A stretch of 64,000 nucleotides of DNA, from positions 372,001-436,000 of the forward strand of contig CAVXLC010000003.1 of assembly GCA_963762545.1 (NCBI GenBank), written 5' to 3'. Under the pieces are notes generated by a model, which saw only the letters and a program-made list of their open reading frames with translations, had not been told where the DNA came from and did no database searches. The stretch is from JABFSM01 sp963762545. GTDB taxonomy: Bacteria; Gemmatimonadota; Gemmatimonadetes; Gemmatimonadales; GWC2-71-9. The translations under genes and the position numbers were made by a program. This document shows positions 15,294-23,888 of the stretch, in pieces; position 1 is the first letter of the stretch, and each line of letters starts with the position of its first letter.

Positions 15294-16631
15294 ATGCCTT
15301 CCCAAGTCACCCCGACGCTGGGGAATATCCCCAGTGCCTTTGCGGCCGCCTGCCGGCAGGCCCGGACCGACTCCGAGCTCTTCGAGCGCTGTCGGGACGT
15401 CCTGGTCCAGCGCTTCGACAGCGACCATATCTGGTTTGCCATCAACAGCGGCAAGGCCGGATCGCGGCGGGTTGGCGGGGCCGAGGGATTCGCCTCAGCC
15501 GTGCAGGTCGGCAACTGCGAGAGCGGTGAGACCCAGCTCCTGATTCTCGCCGCGCCGGCCATCGCCGGTGCCATGCGGCCCGTCGCCATGCAGATGGCCA
15601 CCGGGCTGTCGGTGGTGCTCGAGCTCCGCAGCGTCCTGATGGAGCGGCAGGGCGCCCTCGACGACGCGGTGTTCCAGCTCCGCGCGCTCCGCCAGGTGGC
15701 CCGCCTGCTCTCCTCGGTGCACTCCACCGAGGAGACCGAGCACCTGGTGCTCGACTTCATGGCGGAAGTGTTCTTTGCCTGGTGGGCCTGCCTTTATCGC
15801 CCCGAGGGCGGTCAATACGTTCCCCGGCGCTACCGGGCGCTCGACCAGACCGCCGTGCCGGAGGCCATCGACCAGGCCGCGGTGGATGCGGCGCTTCCCA
15901 GTGGGAGCGCCGTGACCGACGCGAGCGAAGTGGCGCTCGGCAGCATGCTGCCGGCGGGGACCGAGCTGGTGATTCCGCTGGACGCCGGCAACGAGCGACT
16001 GGCCCTGCTGCTCCTGGGCCCCCGGCTCAACCGGCTGGTCTACGGTCGGGCCGAGCGCGATCTGGCGGGCACCCTCTCGTTTGCCGCCGCGATCGCGCTC
16101 AAGAACGCGGAGCTGGTGGAGCGGCTGCACAGCGCCGCCACCACCGACGAGCTCACCGGCCTGCTGAACCGGCGCGCGCTGGAGGAGCGGATCGAGGCGG
16201 AGATCTCCCGCAGCCAGCGGCACCAGATCAAGACCTCGCTGGTGCTCATCGACGTCGATCGCTTCAAGCTCATCAACGACACGCTCGGCCATGCCGCGGG
16301 CGACCGCTACCTCGCCTTGATCGGCCAGGTGCTGACCCAGAAGGTCCGGACCCTCGACGTGGTCGGGCGGCTGGGCGGCGACGAATTCCTGGTGATCCTC
16401 CCGATGACCAGCGCCACCGAGGCCCTGGTGTTCATCAATCGCCTGCAGACCGGACTCTCCGAGCTGGCCTCGCAGCATCCCGAATTCGCCATGGCATCGC
16501 TCAGCTTCGGCATCGCCGAGGCGCCGCGCCACGGCCGCACTCCGACGGCGGTGATGGCCGCCGCAGACTCGGCCCTCTACTCCGCCAAGCGCGCCGGCCG
16601 CAACCTCGTGGAGATCGCGCGGGACACGTGA
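15294..16631 (+). CDS. GAF-like sensor diguanylate cyclase (GGDEF)
   Basis: 445 aa cytoplasmic protein. Residues about 1-270 have the look of one or two GAF domains; the C-terminal 165 residues are a GGDEF domain making c-di-GMP from two GTP. Visible motifs are DELTGLLNRRALEE, DVDRFKLINDTLGHAAGD and the active-site GGDEF near residue 360. The inhibitory RxxD site (RTLD) lies exactly five residues before GGDEF, so product feedback is expected. The stop codon overlaps the GTG of the following pseudokinase-kinase, linking c-di-GMP synthesis with protein phosphorylation. Start choice: 15294 on promoter spacing, with 15288 as alternative. Confidence 0.92.
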   Translation: MPSQVTPTLGNIPSAFAAACRQARTDSELFERCRDVLVQRFDSDHIWFAINSGKAGSRRVGGAEGFASAVQVGNCESGETQLLILAAPAIAGAMRPVAMQMATGLSVVLELRSVLMERQGALDDAVFQLRALRQVARLLSSVHSTEETEHLVLDFMAEVFFAWWACLYRPEGGQYVPRRYRALDQTAVPEAIDQAAVDAALPSGSAVTDASEVALGSMLPAGTELVIPLDAGNERLALLLLGPRLNRLVYGRAERDLAGTLSFAAAIALKNAELVERLHSAATTDELTGLLNRRALEERIEAEISRSQRHQIKTSLVLIDVDRFKLINDTLGHAAGDRYLALIGQVLTQKVRTLDVVGRLGGDEFLVILPMTSATEALVFINRLQTGLSELASQHPEFAMASLSFGIAEAPRHGRTPTAVMAAADSALYSAKRAGRNLVEIARDT

Positions 16632-18406
16632 TCGGGTCCGACCCCACCGCGCTCTTTCAGGCCACCGAAGCCGCGCTGGGCAGCCGCTTCCGTCTGGAAC
16701 GGCTGGTCGCGGCGAACGTCGAGCGGGTCCTCTTCACCGGGCGCGACCTGATTCTCAACCGCCAGGTCAGCATCCGAGTCAACTTCTACACCACCGAGCC
16801 GTTGCGGGCCTGGTTCCTCCGGGAGGCGGAGGCGCTGGCCCGGCTCGACCACCCATCCATCCGGCATGTCTACGACGTGGGCGTGGCGGGCGACCTGGCC
16901 TACCGGATCGGGAACTGGATCGACGGCGAGGGGCTCCACGAGGCCGTGGGCCGCGGGCCGCGCCCGGTGCCCGACGTCCACACCCTGGCCCGCTCGCTGC
17001 TCAACGGCCTGGAGCACGCCCACAACCGTGGGGTGATCGTGCGACGGCTGGTGCCGTCCGGTCTCCTGGTGAGTCCCGGCGGGCGCGCGACGCTCACCGA
17101 CCTCCGTTTCTGCAGCCATACCCTGCCTGCCATCCCCGCGTCTGAGCGCCCCAGCGGCCCCAACTTCATGGCCCCGGAGATCCGCAACGGCGCCCCCGGC
17201 GACTCCGCCAGCGACATCTACGGCGCCGGCGCGGTGCTCTACTACGCCATTACCGGGGTCGAGCCGCCGGAGTCCCCCGCCGACCTGCTGCCGCCCACCC
17301 AGCTTCGGGCCGCCTGTCCCGCCGCCCTCGAGCGGGTGCTGCTGCGCGCGCTGCGGGAGACGCCCGGCAAGCGCTACCTGACCTCCGCCGAGATGCTGGA
17401 GGACTTCGCCTCCGACGCGGGCGACTACTCGACCGCCATTCTGCTCCAGGACACCTCGATGCCGTCGGGCTCGACGGTGGCGGTCTCGTTGGACGACTCG
17501 ATCCGTCAGTGGGAAAAGCGGCTCCGCCGCGCCCTGGGCGACGACTACGAGCTGCTCAACGAGCTGGGCGCGGGCGGGTTTGGCCGGGTGTACCGGGTGC
17601 GGGACCTGCACCTGGAACGCATCGTCGCGCTCAAGGTGCTGCATCCCATGCTGATTCAGGATCCGGCCGTGGTCGAGCGGTTCCGGCGCGAGGCCCAGCT
17701 CGCCGCGCGGCTCAACCACCCCAACCTGGTCAGCATCTACGAAATCGGCGGGCGCTCCGGGCTGCTCTGGTACACCATGGAGTACGTGGAGGGGCCCAAC
17801 CTCGCCCAGCGCATCCACGAGGAAGGCCCGATGCCGTACGAACGGGTCTTGCGGCTCATGCGCGAGGGGCTCTCCGCCCTGTCCCACGCCCACGGCACCG
17901 GGCTGGTGCACCGGGACGTGAAGCCCGAGAACCTCCTCTTCGAGCGGAGCGGCAGCCTCCGGATCACCGACTTCGGCCTCGCCCTCGCGCTGCGGGGTCA
18001 GGGCATGTTCGGGGGCGCCACCAGCCAGAGCGGGACGCCCCGGTTCGCCAGTCCGGAGCAGCTCCTCGGGGAACGGGTGGACGGCCGGTCCGACCTCTAC
18101 AGCCTCGCGGCCGTGGGCTACTTCGCCCTCCTCGGCCACCCGCCGTTCGAGGGATCGACTCCGGTCCAGGTGCTGGCCAAGCAGACCACCAACGCGCTCC
18201 CCGACCTCCGGGCCGCCCGTCCCGACGTGGGCGAGGAGTTCGAGCGGGTGCTCCGGCGAGCCCTCCGGGCCGACGTCAACGCCCGATATCCCACCGCGGG
18301 GGAGTTTCTGGCGGCGTTGAACCGGGCGGCCAAGCGGGACCTGAAGCCCTCGGAACCGGCCTGGCTCCAGACCATGGGCCGGCTGCTCAAGCGGCCAAAA
18401 TCTTGA
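16628..18406 (+). CDS. Tandem pseudokinase-kinase (two protein kinase domains)
   Basis: 592 aa. Residues about 20-275 keep the kinase fold (REAEALARLDHP, FMAPEI, DIYGAGAVLYYAITG) but have lost catalysis: the glycine loop reads LVAANVERVLF, the ATP lysine is Arg (VSIRVNF), HRDxK is VRRLV and DFG is DLR. Residues about 305-570 are an intact Ser/Thr kinase: LGAGGFGRVYRV, VALKVL, HRDVKPENLL near residue 427, TDFGLAL, FASPEQ. No transmembrane helix is evident, so it should be cytoplasmic. The GTG at 16628 overlaps the stop of the diguanylate cyclase by 4 nt. A pseudokinase regulating an adjacent kinase recalls JAK-type architecture; that functional parallel is inference. An intrinsic terminator follows at about 18.5 kb. 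Confidence 0.93.
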   Translation: MIGSDPTALFQATEAALGSRFRLERLVAANVERVLFTGRDLILNRQVSIRVNFYTTEPLRAWFLREAEALARLDHPSIRHVYDVGVAGDLAYRIGNWIDGEGLHEAVGRGPRPVPDVHTLARSLLNGLEHAHNRGVIVRRLVPSGLLVSPGGRATLTDLRFCSHTLPAIPASERPSGPNFMAPEIRNGAPGDSASDIYGAGAVLYYAITGVEPPESPADLLPPTQLRAACPAALERVLLRALRETPGKRYLTSAEMLEDFASDAGDYSTAILLQDTSMPSGSTVAVSLDDSIRQWEKRLRRALGDDYELLNELGAGGFGRVYRVRDLHLERIVALKVLHPMLIQDPAVVERFRREAQLAARLNHPNLVSIYEIGGRSGLLWYTMEYVEGPNLAQRIHEEGPMPYERVLRLMREGLSALSHAHGTGLVHRDVKPENLLFERSGSLRITDFGLALALRGQGMFGGATSQSGTPRFASPEQLLGERVDGRSDLYSLAAVGYFALLGHPPFEGSTPVQVLAKQTTNALPDLRAARPDVGEEFERVLRRALRADVNARYPTAGEFLAALNRAAKRDLKPSEPAWLQTMGRLLKRPKS

Positions 18407-18496
18407 CTTTTCCCGGAAAATTCCGCAGGTTGGGTTCGGCGCAAAATTGCAGGGCTCGTGGCATTCCATCTCGATATCGAGAGAGATTGAACCGAT

Positions 18497-18533
18497 AGAC
18501 CCAGGCCAGTCGCCGTGGGTCTTTTATTCTTTT
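18497..18533 (+). terminator. Intrinsic terminator after the GGDEF-kinase operon / in the csp leader
   Basis: AGACCCA pairs with TGGGTCT (12-nt loop) and runs into TTTTATTCTTTT. It lies 90 nt after the kinase stop and about 90 nt before the csp start, so it either ends the upstream operon or acts as an attenuator in a long csp leader. A perfect TCTCGATATCGAGA palindrome lies just upstream (18470-18483). No convincing promoter is visible between the terminator and csp. Confidence 0.75.
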
Positions 18534-18620
18534 GTGGCGCGAGATGGGCTCGCGTTTACAAGGGGGCCGGACGCCCGTGCGCGGGCGCCGGTGGAGCAAC
18601 ACAACCAGGAGTCTGGCTCA

Positions 18621-18836
18621 ATGGCACGTGTTACCGGTACCGTGAAGTGGTTCAACGACGCGAAGGGGTTCGGATTCATCACCCCGGAGAACGGCGAAAA
18701 GGACTGCTTCGTTCATCACTCGGCGATTCGCATGGACGGGTTCCGCAGCCTTTCGGAGGGCGAGCGGGTGGAGTTCGACATCGTGCAGGGCGCCAAGGGC
18801 CCTGCCGCCGAGAACGTGACCAAGGCCACGTCGTAA
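18621..18836 (+). CDS. Cold shock domain protein (Csp)
   Basis: 71 aa single-domain nucleic-acid chaperone. RNP1 (KGFGFITPE) and RNP2 (DCFVHHSAI) are both intact after the TGTVKWFNDA opening. A CCAGGA Shine-Dalgarno-like sequence lies about 12 nt before the ATG. The gene is preceded by more than 200 nt without coding, long enough for a temperature-responsive leader as in cspA, though no homologous leader structure is identified. A strong terminator follows. Convergent with infA. Confidence 0.97.
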   Translation: MARVTGTVKWFNDAKGFGFITPENGEKDCFVHHSAIRMDGFRSLSEGERVEFDIVQGAKGPAAENVTKATS

Positions 18837-18860
18837 GCTCCCGGCCCCCGGGAAACAGAG

Positions 18861-18893
18861 CGGGCCGCCCCTTGAGGCGGCCCGTTATGTTTT
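18861..18893 (+). terminator. Intrinsic terminator of csp
   Basis: CGGGCCGCC and GGCGGCCCG form a perfect 9-bp GC stem with a 6-nt loop followed by TTATGTTTT. It sits 24 nt after the csp stop and may also serve convergent infA. Confidence 0.88.
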
Positions 18894-18906
18894 CCCGGCA
18901 GCAACC

Positions 18907-19125
18907 TCATTTGTGCCGGTAGATCACCCGGCCCCGGGTTAGATCGTAGGGCGAGAGCACCACGCTCACGCGGTCGCCCTCGAGCACCCGGATCTTGAAC
19001 TTGCTCATCTTGCCGGCGGCGTAGGCCAGAATCGTGTGGCCGTTCTCCAGCAGGACCCGATAGTTCCGGTCCGGCAGCACCTCCTGAACGACCCCCTCCA
19101 TCTCGATTCCCTCTTCCTTCGCCAT
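18907..19125 (-). CDS. infA: Translation initiation factor IF-1
   Basis: 72 aa, exact IF-1 length and S1/OB fold. It binds the 30S A site during initiation. The sequence carries GVVQEVLPDRNYRVLLENGH and GDRVSVVLSPYDLTRGRV, diagnostic for IF-1. A good AGGAGA Shine-Dalgarno lies 6-7 nt before the ATG, in contrast to the leaderless-looking genes nearby. It stands alone rather than in a ribosomal-protein operon. The 170 nt upstream (19126-19297), which separate it from the M3 peptidase gene on the same strand, contain nothing else I recognise. Confidence 0.98.
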   Translation of the reverse strand: MAKEEGIEMEGVVQEVLPDRNYRVLLENGHTILAYAAGKMSKFKIRVLEGDRVSVVLSPYDLTRGRVIYRHK

Positions 19126-19297
19126 CCGGTCTCCTGGTCATTGGTCACGGACAAAAACCCTCAGCACCGGTGAAATCTCGTCCCGACTGGGGCGGGGCGC
19201 AACGGTGGGTGCCGCGTCCTGCTTCCTCGGGGCTCGGGCGGTTCCCTCCGACGGGAAAAAGTCCCCTCCGGCAGTCCGGGTCCGGTCCGGCCAGTGG

Positions 19298-21007
19298 TCA
19301 GCAAGCTCCCCCCGTCGCCACGCCCCGGAGCCGGTCCATTTCCTCTTCGACCATGTCGATCAGCGGCCGCATCGTCACCGGATCGAAGATCAGGGACGCG
19401 CCCGCGGCCCGGTACAGCTCGGGCAGGGGCTGGGTGGCGCCGAGTGCCAGGAAACGGCGATACGCGGCGAGCGCCGCGGGGCCGTCCCGCCGCTGGTTGC
19501 GAAACACCTGGAGCGCGCCGAGCTGCGCGATGCCGTATTCGATGTAGTAGAACGGATACAGGAAGATGTGCAGCTGCCGGTACCATCGAGCGGTCCGCTC
19601 CGCCATCAGCCCGCTCCAGTCCACCCCCTGCTCGAAGCGAGCCCGGATCCGCAGCCACGCGGCGTCACGCTGATCGGGGTCCAGCCCCTTGCCGCTGGTG
19701 TAGATCCAGTTCTGGAACGCATCCACCGAGGCGATGTGGACCAGGCTGGCCAGCACGTCTTCGAGATGCTCGAGCCGGGCCACCGCTGCATCCCGCTCGT
19801 CCAGCATCCCGGCCGGCGGGCCCAGCTCCGGGGCCGCCAGCAGCTCCATGCTCATCGAGGCGAGCTCGGCCGCCTCGGCGCCGGGGTGGCGCTGCCACAC
19901 GAACGGCTGCACGCTCGCCGCGAAGGCGTGGAACGCGTGCCCGCCCTCGTGGAGCATCGTGTTCACATCGTCGAGCACCCCCGACGCGTTCATGAAGATG
20001 AACGGACGCCCGATCACGTGCAGGGTGTCGCAATAGCCGCCCGGTGCCTTGCCCCTGCGGCTGTCCAGATCGAGCAGCTGCTCGTCGATCATGGTGTGGA
20101 ACTGGCGGCCGAGCGTCGGGTCCACCCGATCGAATACCCGGCTCACGCCCCGGGCCAGGTCGGCTCCGTCGGTAAAGGGCCGGAGCGGCTCGGAGCGGTA
20201 GAGGTTGACCGAGATGTCCCAGGGACGCAGGGCGTCGACATGGAGCCGCGTCCGGCGCTCCGCGAGCGCGCGGGTATGGGCCGGGACCACCACCGATTCC
20301 ACCGCGTCGTGAAAGCGGGCGCAATCGCCCGGCGTATAGTCGAACCGGTGCTTGGCCGCGAACGAGAAGGTGAGGTAGTCGCTGAAGTTGGCGTTCCGCG
20401 CCACCGCCTGGCGGCGCTCCACCATCAGGGTGAACAGCTCCGCCAATGTGGCCCGCTCGGTGATGTACGGCTCCACCGTGGCGCGGAAGGCGCGCTCGCG
20501 AACCCGCCGGTCCACGCTCTGGAGAAACGGGGCGAGCTGCGGCAGCGGGCGGCGCTCGCCCTCCCACTGGGCCATCATCCCTCCGGTGATCCGGTGATAC
20601 CGCGCGCCCAATTCCTCCAGCTCGGCGAAGAGCAGGACGTTCTCTTCCCGGAAGATGTCAATCGAGGTCCGGAACCGCGCGACGGTGGTTTCGAGGCCGG
20701 GCGGGATGATGCCGAGCCCCACCAGCCGCCGCGCCAGGCGAATGCCCTGCTCTTCGGCCTTGGGGATCACCTCGGTCGAGAACCGCAGATGGGCGGCTTC
20801 CTTGGCGGGATCGGTGGTATCACAGGTGTAGGCGATCATGGCCCGCGAGGCCGCCTCGCTGAGCAGCTCCTCCAGGCGGGACCACTGGCGCAGCCAGGGG
20901 TCCAGGCGCTCCGCGTCCAGCGGCGCGGAGCCCAGCGCGTCGTAGAACGGCAGCACGTCGTTCCAGGAGGCCCCGGCAAAGCCGGCGGAGGAGTCCGGCA
21001 GCCTCAC
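19298..21007 (-). CDS. M3-family oligoendopeptidase (PepF-like)
   Basis: 569 aa zinc metallopeptidase; no signal peptide, so cytoplasmic. The catalytic motif is LHEGGHAFHAF (HExxH) near residue 351, with the downstream glutamate in ELASMSMELLAAPELG. It trims short peptides. The GTG start at 21007 overlaps the TGA of the upstream MFS gene by 4 nt, so it is the last member of the eight-gene operon running from 29070. Why a peptidase is coupled to an iron-type importer and an exporter is not clear; processing of an imported peptide-like compound is one possibility. Confidence 0.92.
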   Translation of the reverse strand: MRLPDSSAGFAGASWNDVLPFYDALGSAPLDAERLDPWLRQWSRLEELLSEAASRAMIAYTCDTTDPAKEAAHLRFSTEVIPKAEEQGIRLARRLVGLGIIPPGLETTVARFRTSIDIFREENVLLFAELEELGARYHRITGGMMAQWEGERRPLPQLAPFLQSVDRRVRERAFRATVEPYITERATLAELFTLMVERRQAVARNANFSDYLTFSFAAKHRFDYTPGDCARFHDAVESVVVPAHTRALAERRTRLHVDALRPWDISVNLYRSEPLRPFTDGADLARGVSRVFDRVDPTLGRQFHTMIDEQLLDLDSRRGKAPGGYCDTLHVIGRPFIFMNASGVLDDVNTMLHEGGHAFHAFAASVQPFVWQRHPGAEAAELASMSMELLAAPELGPPAGMLDERDAAVARLEHLEDVLASLVHIASVDAFQNWIYTSGKGLDPDQRDAAWLRIRARFEQGVDWSGLMAERTARWYRQLHIFLYPFYYIEYGIAQLGALQVFRNQRRDGPAALAAYRRFLALGATQPLPELYRAAGASLIFDPVTMRPLIDMVEEEMDRLRGVATGGAC

Positions 21008-22230
21008 CCGGCGCCCTTCTGCCGGAGGGCATGCGGGGCCACGTCGATCCGGAAGGCCATCGCGCCTACCAGCATCACGATCGCCCCGGCGAGGTAGAAC
21101 GGCGCGGCGCTGCCGAACCGCTGGAACGCGGACGTGGCGATCAGCGGCGCCACCACGCGGGAGAGCCCCGCGAAGGTCTGGGCCACGCCCATCGTCTCCC
21201 CGACCGACGACCGCTCCGACGCGTGGGACATAAGCGCCGTGGTGGCCGGGAAGAGGAGCGCCGTCCCGATCGGTACCAGCGCCATGATCGGCGCCAGCAG
21301 CCAGAGGTTATGGGCGAACGGATACAGGAAGAGCCCCAGGGTGAGCAGGACCGTCCCCGCCCGCATGGCGCCCGGCTCGCCGATCCGGCGCACGATCGGG
21401 CCCAGGAGGAGGGAGCGCATCACCAACGATAGCGTGGCGACGTACAGAAAGACGTACCCGATCGTCTTCTCGTTGAGGCCGAATTCGGCGCCCATGTACA
21501 GCGCCAGCACCGACGTCATCGCGGTGAACCCCAGCATGCCCGCCGCGTAGATCCAGATGAACCGGGGCACCGATCCCCGGGGATGCCGGATCACCTGCCA
21601 GGTGGCGTGCCAGATCGGGCGGCGCTCGAGGATCGGGTCGCCATCCTGGTGCGGCGGCTTCGACTCGGGCAGCCACTTCCACGCGAACACCACGTTGAGC
21701 ATGCAGAGCCCCGCCGCAATCAGCCCCGGCGCGGCCTGGCCCCAGTGGGCGGCAAAGGAGCCGATGACCGGACCGATGATGAGGCCGACCGCCGTCGCCG
21801 AGGAGAGCCAGCCCAGGGCCCGGGCCCGGTCGCCCGGGGCCACAGTGTCGGCCACGTAGGCCTGGGCGACCCCGGTGGTGCCGCCGCCGGCGCCCTGGAT
21901 GAAGCGCGAGGCGAACAGCAGCCACACCGCATTGGCGAGACCGAAGATCGCGAACGCCGCCGCCGATCCCAGCAGACCCGCCAGCAGCGCGGGCCGACGG
22001 CCGTAGCGGTCCGACACCCGGCCCCAGATCGGCGCCACCAGGAGCTGGACCACCGAGAAGGACGCGATGATGGCCCCGATCGTTTCCGGCGATGCGTGCA
22101 GCTTGAGCGCGTAGAACGGCATGATCGGCAGCACCATGCCGAACCCCAGCATGTCGAGGCCGCCGACCGCGATGAGCACCGAGAGCCGCCGGAGCTGATC
22201 GCGCTGCTCTTCCCGCAACGCCGAATTCAT
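21004..22230 (-). CDS. MFS transporter, TetA-like drug/metabolite exporter
   Basis: 408 aa with 12 predicted helices. Signature motif A (GRVSDRYGRRPAL) follows helix 2, and GPVIGSFAAHWG lies in helix 5, the antiporter motif C position (GPxxGG-like), which marks drug:H+ antiporters. The central loop (WLPESKPPHQDGDPILERRP) separates the two bundles. Both ends overlap neighbouring genes by 4 nt (permease upstream, M3 peptidase downstream). Exported substrate unknown; resistance to or secretion of a compound handled by this operon is inferred only from position. Confidence 0.9.
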   Translation of the reverse strand: MNSALREEQRDQLRRLSVLIAVGGLDMLGFGMVLPIMPFYALKLHASPETIGAIIASFSVVQLLVAPIWGRVSDRYGRRPALLAGLLGSAAAFAIFGLANAVWLLFASRFIQGAGGGTTGVAQAYVADTVAPGDRARALGWLSSATAVGLIIGPVIGSFAAHWGQAAPGLIAAGLCMLNVVFAWKWLPESKPPHQDGDPILERRPIWHATWQVIRHPRGSVPRFIWIYAAGMLGFTAMTSVLALYMGAEFGLNEKTIGYVFLYVATLSLVMRSLLLGPIVRRIGEPGAMRAGTVLLTLGLFLYPFAHNLWLLAPIMALVPIGTALLFPATTALMSHASERSSVGETMGVAQTFAGLSRVVAPLIATSAFQRFGSAAPFYLAGAIVMLVGAMAFRIDVAPHALRQKGAG

Positions 22231-23888
22231 CCGGCCGCACCCCGGTTCTCACCGGCCAGGAAGAACACCCCGGCCGACAGCAGCATCAGCACCACGCCGA
22301 ACGCCGCCGCCTGGCCCACGTCGGCCTGGCGGAGACTCGACAGGATCTCGATCGAGATCGGCCGGCTATCGTAGGTGTACAGCATGATCGAGGTCACGAA
22401 ATCCCCGAAGGCGGTGACGAAGGCCAGGCACGCGCCCGCCGCGAGCGCGGGCGCGAGGAGCGGGAGGATCACCCGGCGCAGCACCCGCAGGCGCCCCGCG
22501 CCCAGGGAAGCCGCCGCGTCCTCGAGCGATGGATCGAGTTGCCGGAATCCGGCCAGGACCGACCGACCCGCGATCGGCAGATTCCGTACGAGATACGCCA
22601 GGGGAAGGATCCACGCCGTTCCCACCAGGATGATCCGCCCGGCCCAGGGCGCCCGCACGCTGAACGTGGTGGCCAGCGCGATGGCGAAGACGGTGCCGGG
22701 CACGCCCCAGGGCAGCGCCAGGAGTCCCTCGAGCAGCGGGCCCGAGCGCACCCGCACCCTCCGGCTCAGCACCGCCACGACCAGCGCGAGCACCAGGGCT
22801 CCGGCGGTGGCCACCGCGGCCATCCAGAGACTGGTCACCAGCGGCGCGAGCCGGGCGGGATCGGCCACCATCGCCCGGTAGTTGACCAGGGAGTATGCCG
22901 GCGGCAGCGTCTCCATCGTCCAGGTGCCCCGGGGCACGAACGACACCAGCAGGAGCGTGGCGAGCGGAAGGGTGAGCAGGAGCGCCAGCGTCCAGCCCAG
23001 AATCGTGGCGGAGAGGCGGGCCAGGAGACCCACCCGGATCGCGGGAGCCGGGCCGACGCCCTTCCGGGCGCCCGTCGCGTCGGCGATCCCTTCGGTCTTC
23101 CGGAGCAGCAGCAATCCCGAGATCGCGAGCAGGAGCAGCGCCGCGGTCTCCACCATGGCGAGCCGATCGTCGCCGTTGAGCTTGGTGCTGGTGATCTGCG
23201 TGGTCATGACCCGGAACCCGCCCCCGAACAGGTACGGCGCGCTGAACGAGGCGAGCGAGGTCATGAACACCAGGATCCCGGCCCCGGACAACGCCGGCCG
23301 GAGCAGCGGGAGCGTCACCCGCCGGAACGTGCCCCACCGGTCCGCGCCGAGCGAGCTGGCCGCTTCGGCGAGCGACGGGTCGAGCCCCGACAGCCCCGCC
23401 CGGGTGAACAGGTAGAAGTAAACGTACATGGTGGCCACGTGCACCAGCAGCACCGCGCCGGCCCCCTCCAGGCGCCAGGGCGCATGATCCATCCCGGTCA
23501 CGCTCTGGACCATCCGGGCCAGGAAGCCGGTCTCGCCGAAGAGGAACATGAAGGCGAGCACTCCCACCAGCGGCGGGAGCACCGCCGGCAATCCGAGGAG
23601 CGTGGCCACTACCCGGCGGCCGGGAAAGGCGATCCGGCTGGTGAGGAATCCCAGCGGGATGCCCACCAGGCCCGCGCCGATCGCGCTGGCCACCGACAGC
23701 AGCAGGCTGCCCGCCAGCGCCCGCCATTCATTCCCTTCCTTCGCGAATCGTCCCACCGCCTCGAGCGTCCACTTGCCGGGGCCGCCCACCGCCTCGGCCA
23801 GCACCAGCACCAGCGGATAGACCACCAGCCAGCCCAGGAAGACCAGCGCCAGCAGTCCGAGCCACTCGCGCCGCGAGGCGGGCCTCAC
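22227..23888 (-). CDS. ABC importer permease, two-domain FbpB/ThiP type
   Basis: 553 aa made of two fused BPD_transp_1 permease units. Each carries an EAA loop that docks the ATPase: DPSLAEAASSLGADRWGTF near residues 180-200 and DPSLEDAAASLGAGRLRVL near 460-480. About 12 membrane helices. This duplicated arrangement is typical of the Fe(III), thiamine and hexose-phosphate (AfuB) importers. It overlaps the ATPase gene upstream and the MFS gene downstream by 4 nt each. Confidence 0.92.
   Translation of the reverse strand: MRPASRREWLGLLALVFLGWLVVYPLVLVLAEAVGGPGKWTLEAVGRFAKEGNEWRALAGSLLLSVASAIGAGLVGIPLGFLTSRIAFPGRRVVATLLGLPAVLPPLVGVLAFMFLFGETGFLARMVQSVTGMDHAPWRLEGAGAVLLVHVATMYVYFYLFTRAGLSGLDPSLAEAASSLGADRWGTFRRVTLPLLRPALSGAGILVFMTSLASFSAPYLFGGGFRVMTTQITSTKLNGDDRLAMVETAALLLLAISGLLLLRKTEGIADATGARKGVGPAPAIRVGLLARLSATILGWTLALLLTLPLATLLLVSFVPRGTWTMETLPPAYSLVNYRAMVADPARLAPLVTSLWMAAVATAGALVLALVVAVLSRRVRVRSGPLLEGLLALPWGVPGTVFAIALATTFSVRAPWAGRIILVGTAWILPLAYLVRNLPIAGRSVLAGFRQLDPSLEDAAASLGAGRLRVLRRVILPLLAPALAAGACLAFVTAFGDFVTSIMLYTYDSRPISIEILSSLRQADVGQAAAFGVVLMLLSAGVFFLAGENRGAAG

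Noticed and set aside
16577..18469. 630-codon minus-strand frame opposite the pseudokinase-kinase
   Set aside because: No family similarity; a shadow of high third-position GC. The plus strand carries intact kinase motifs.
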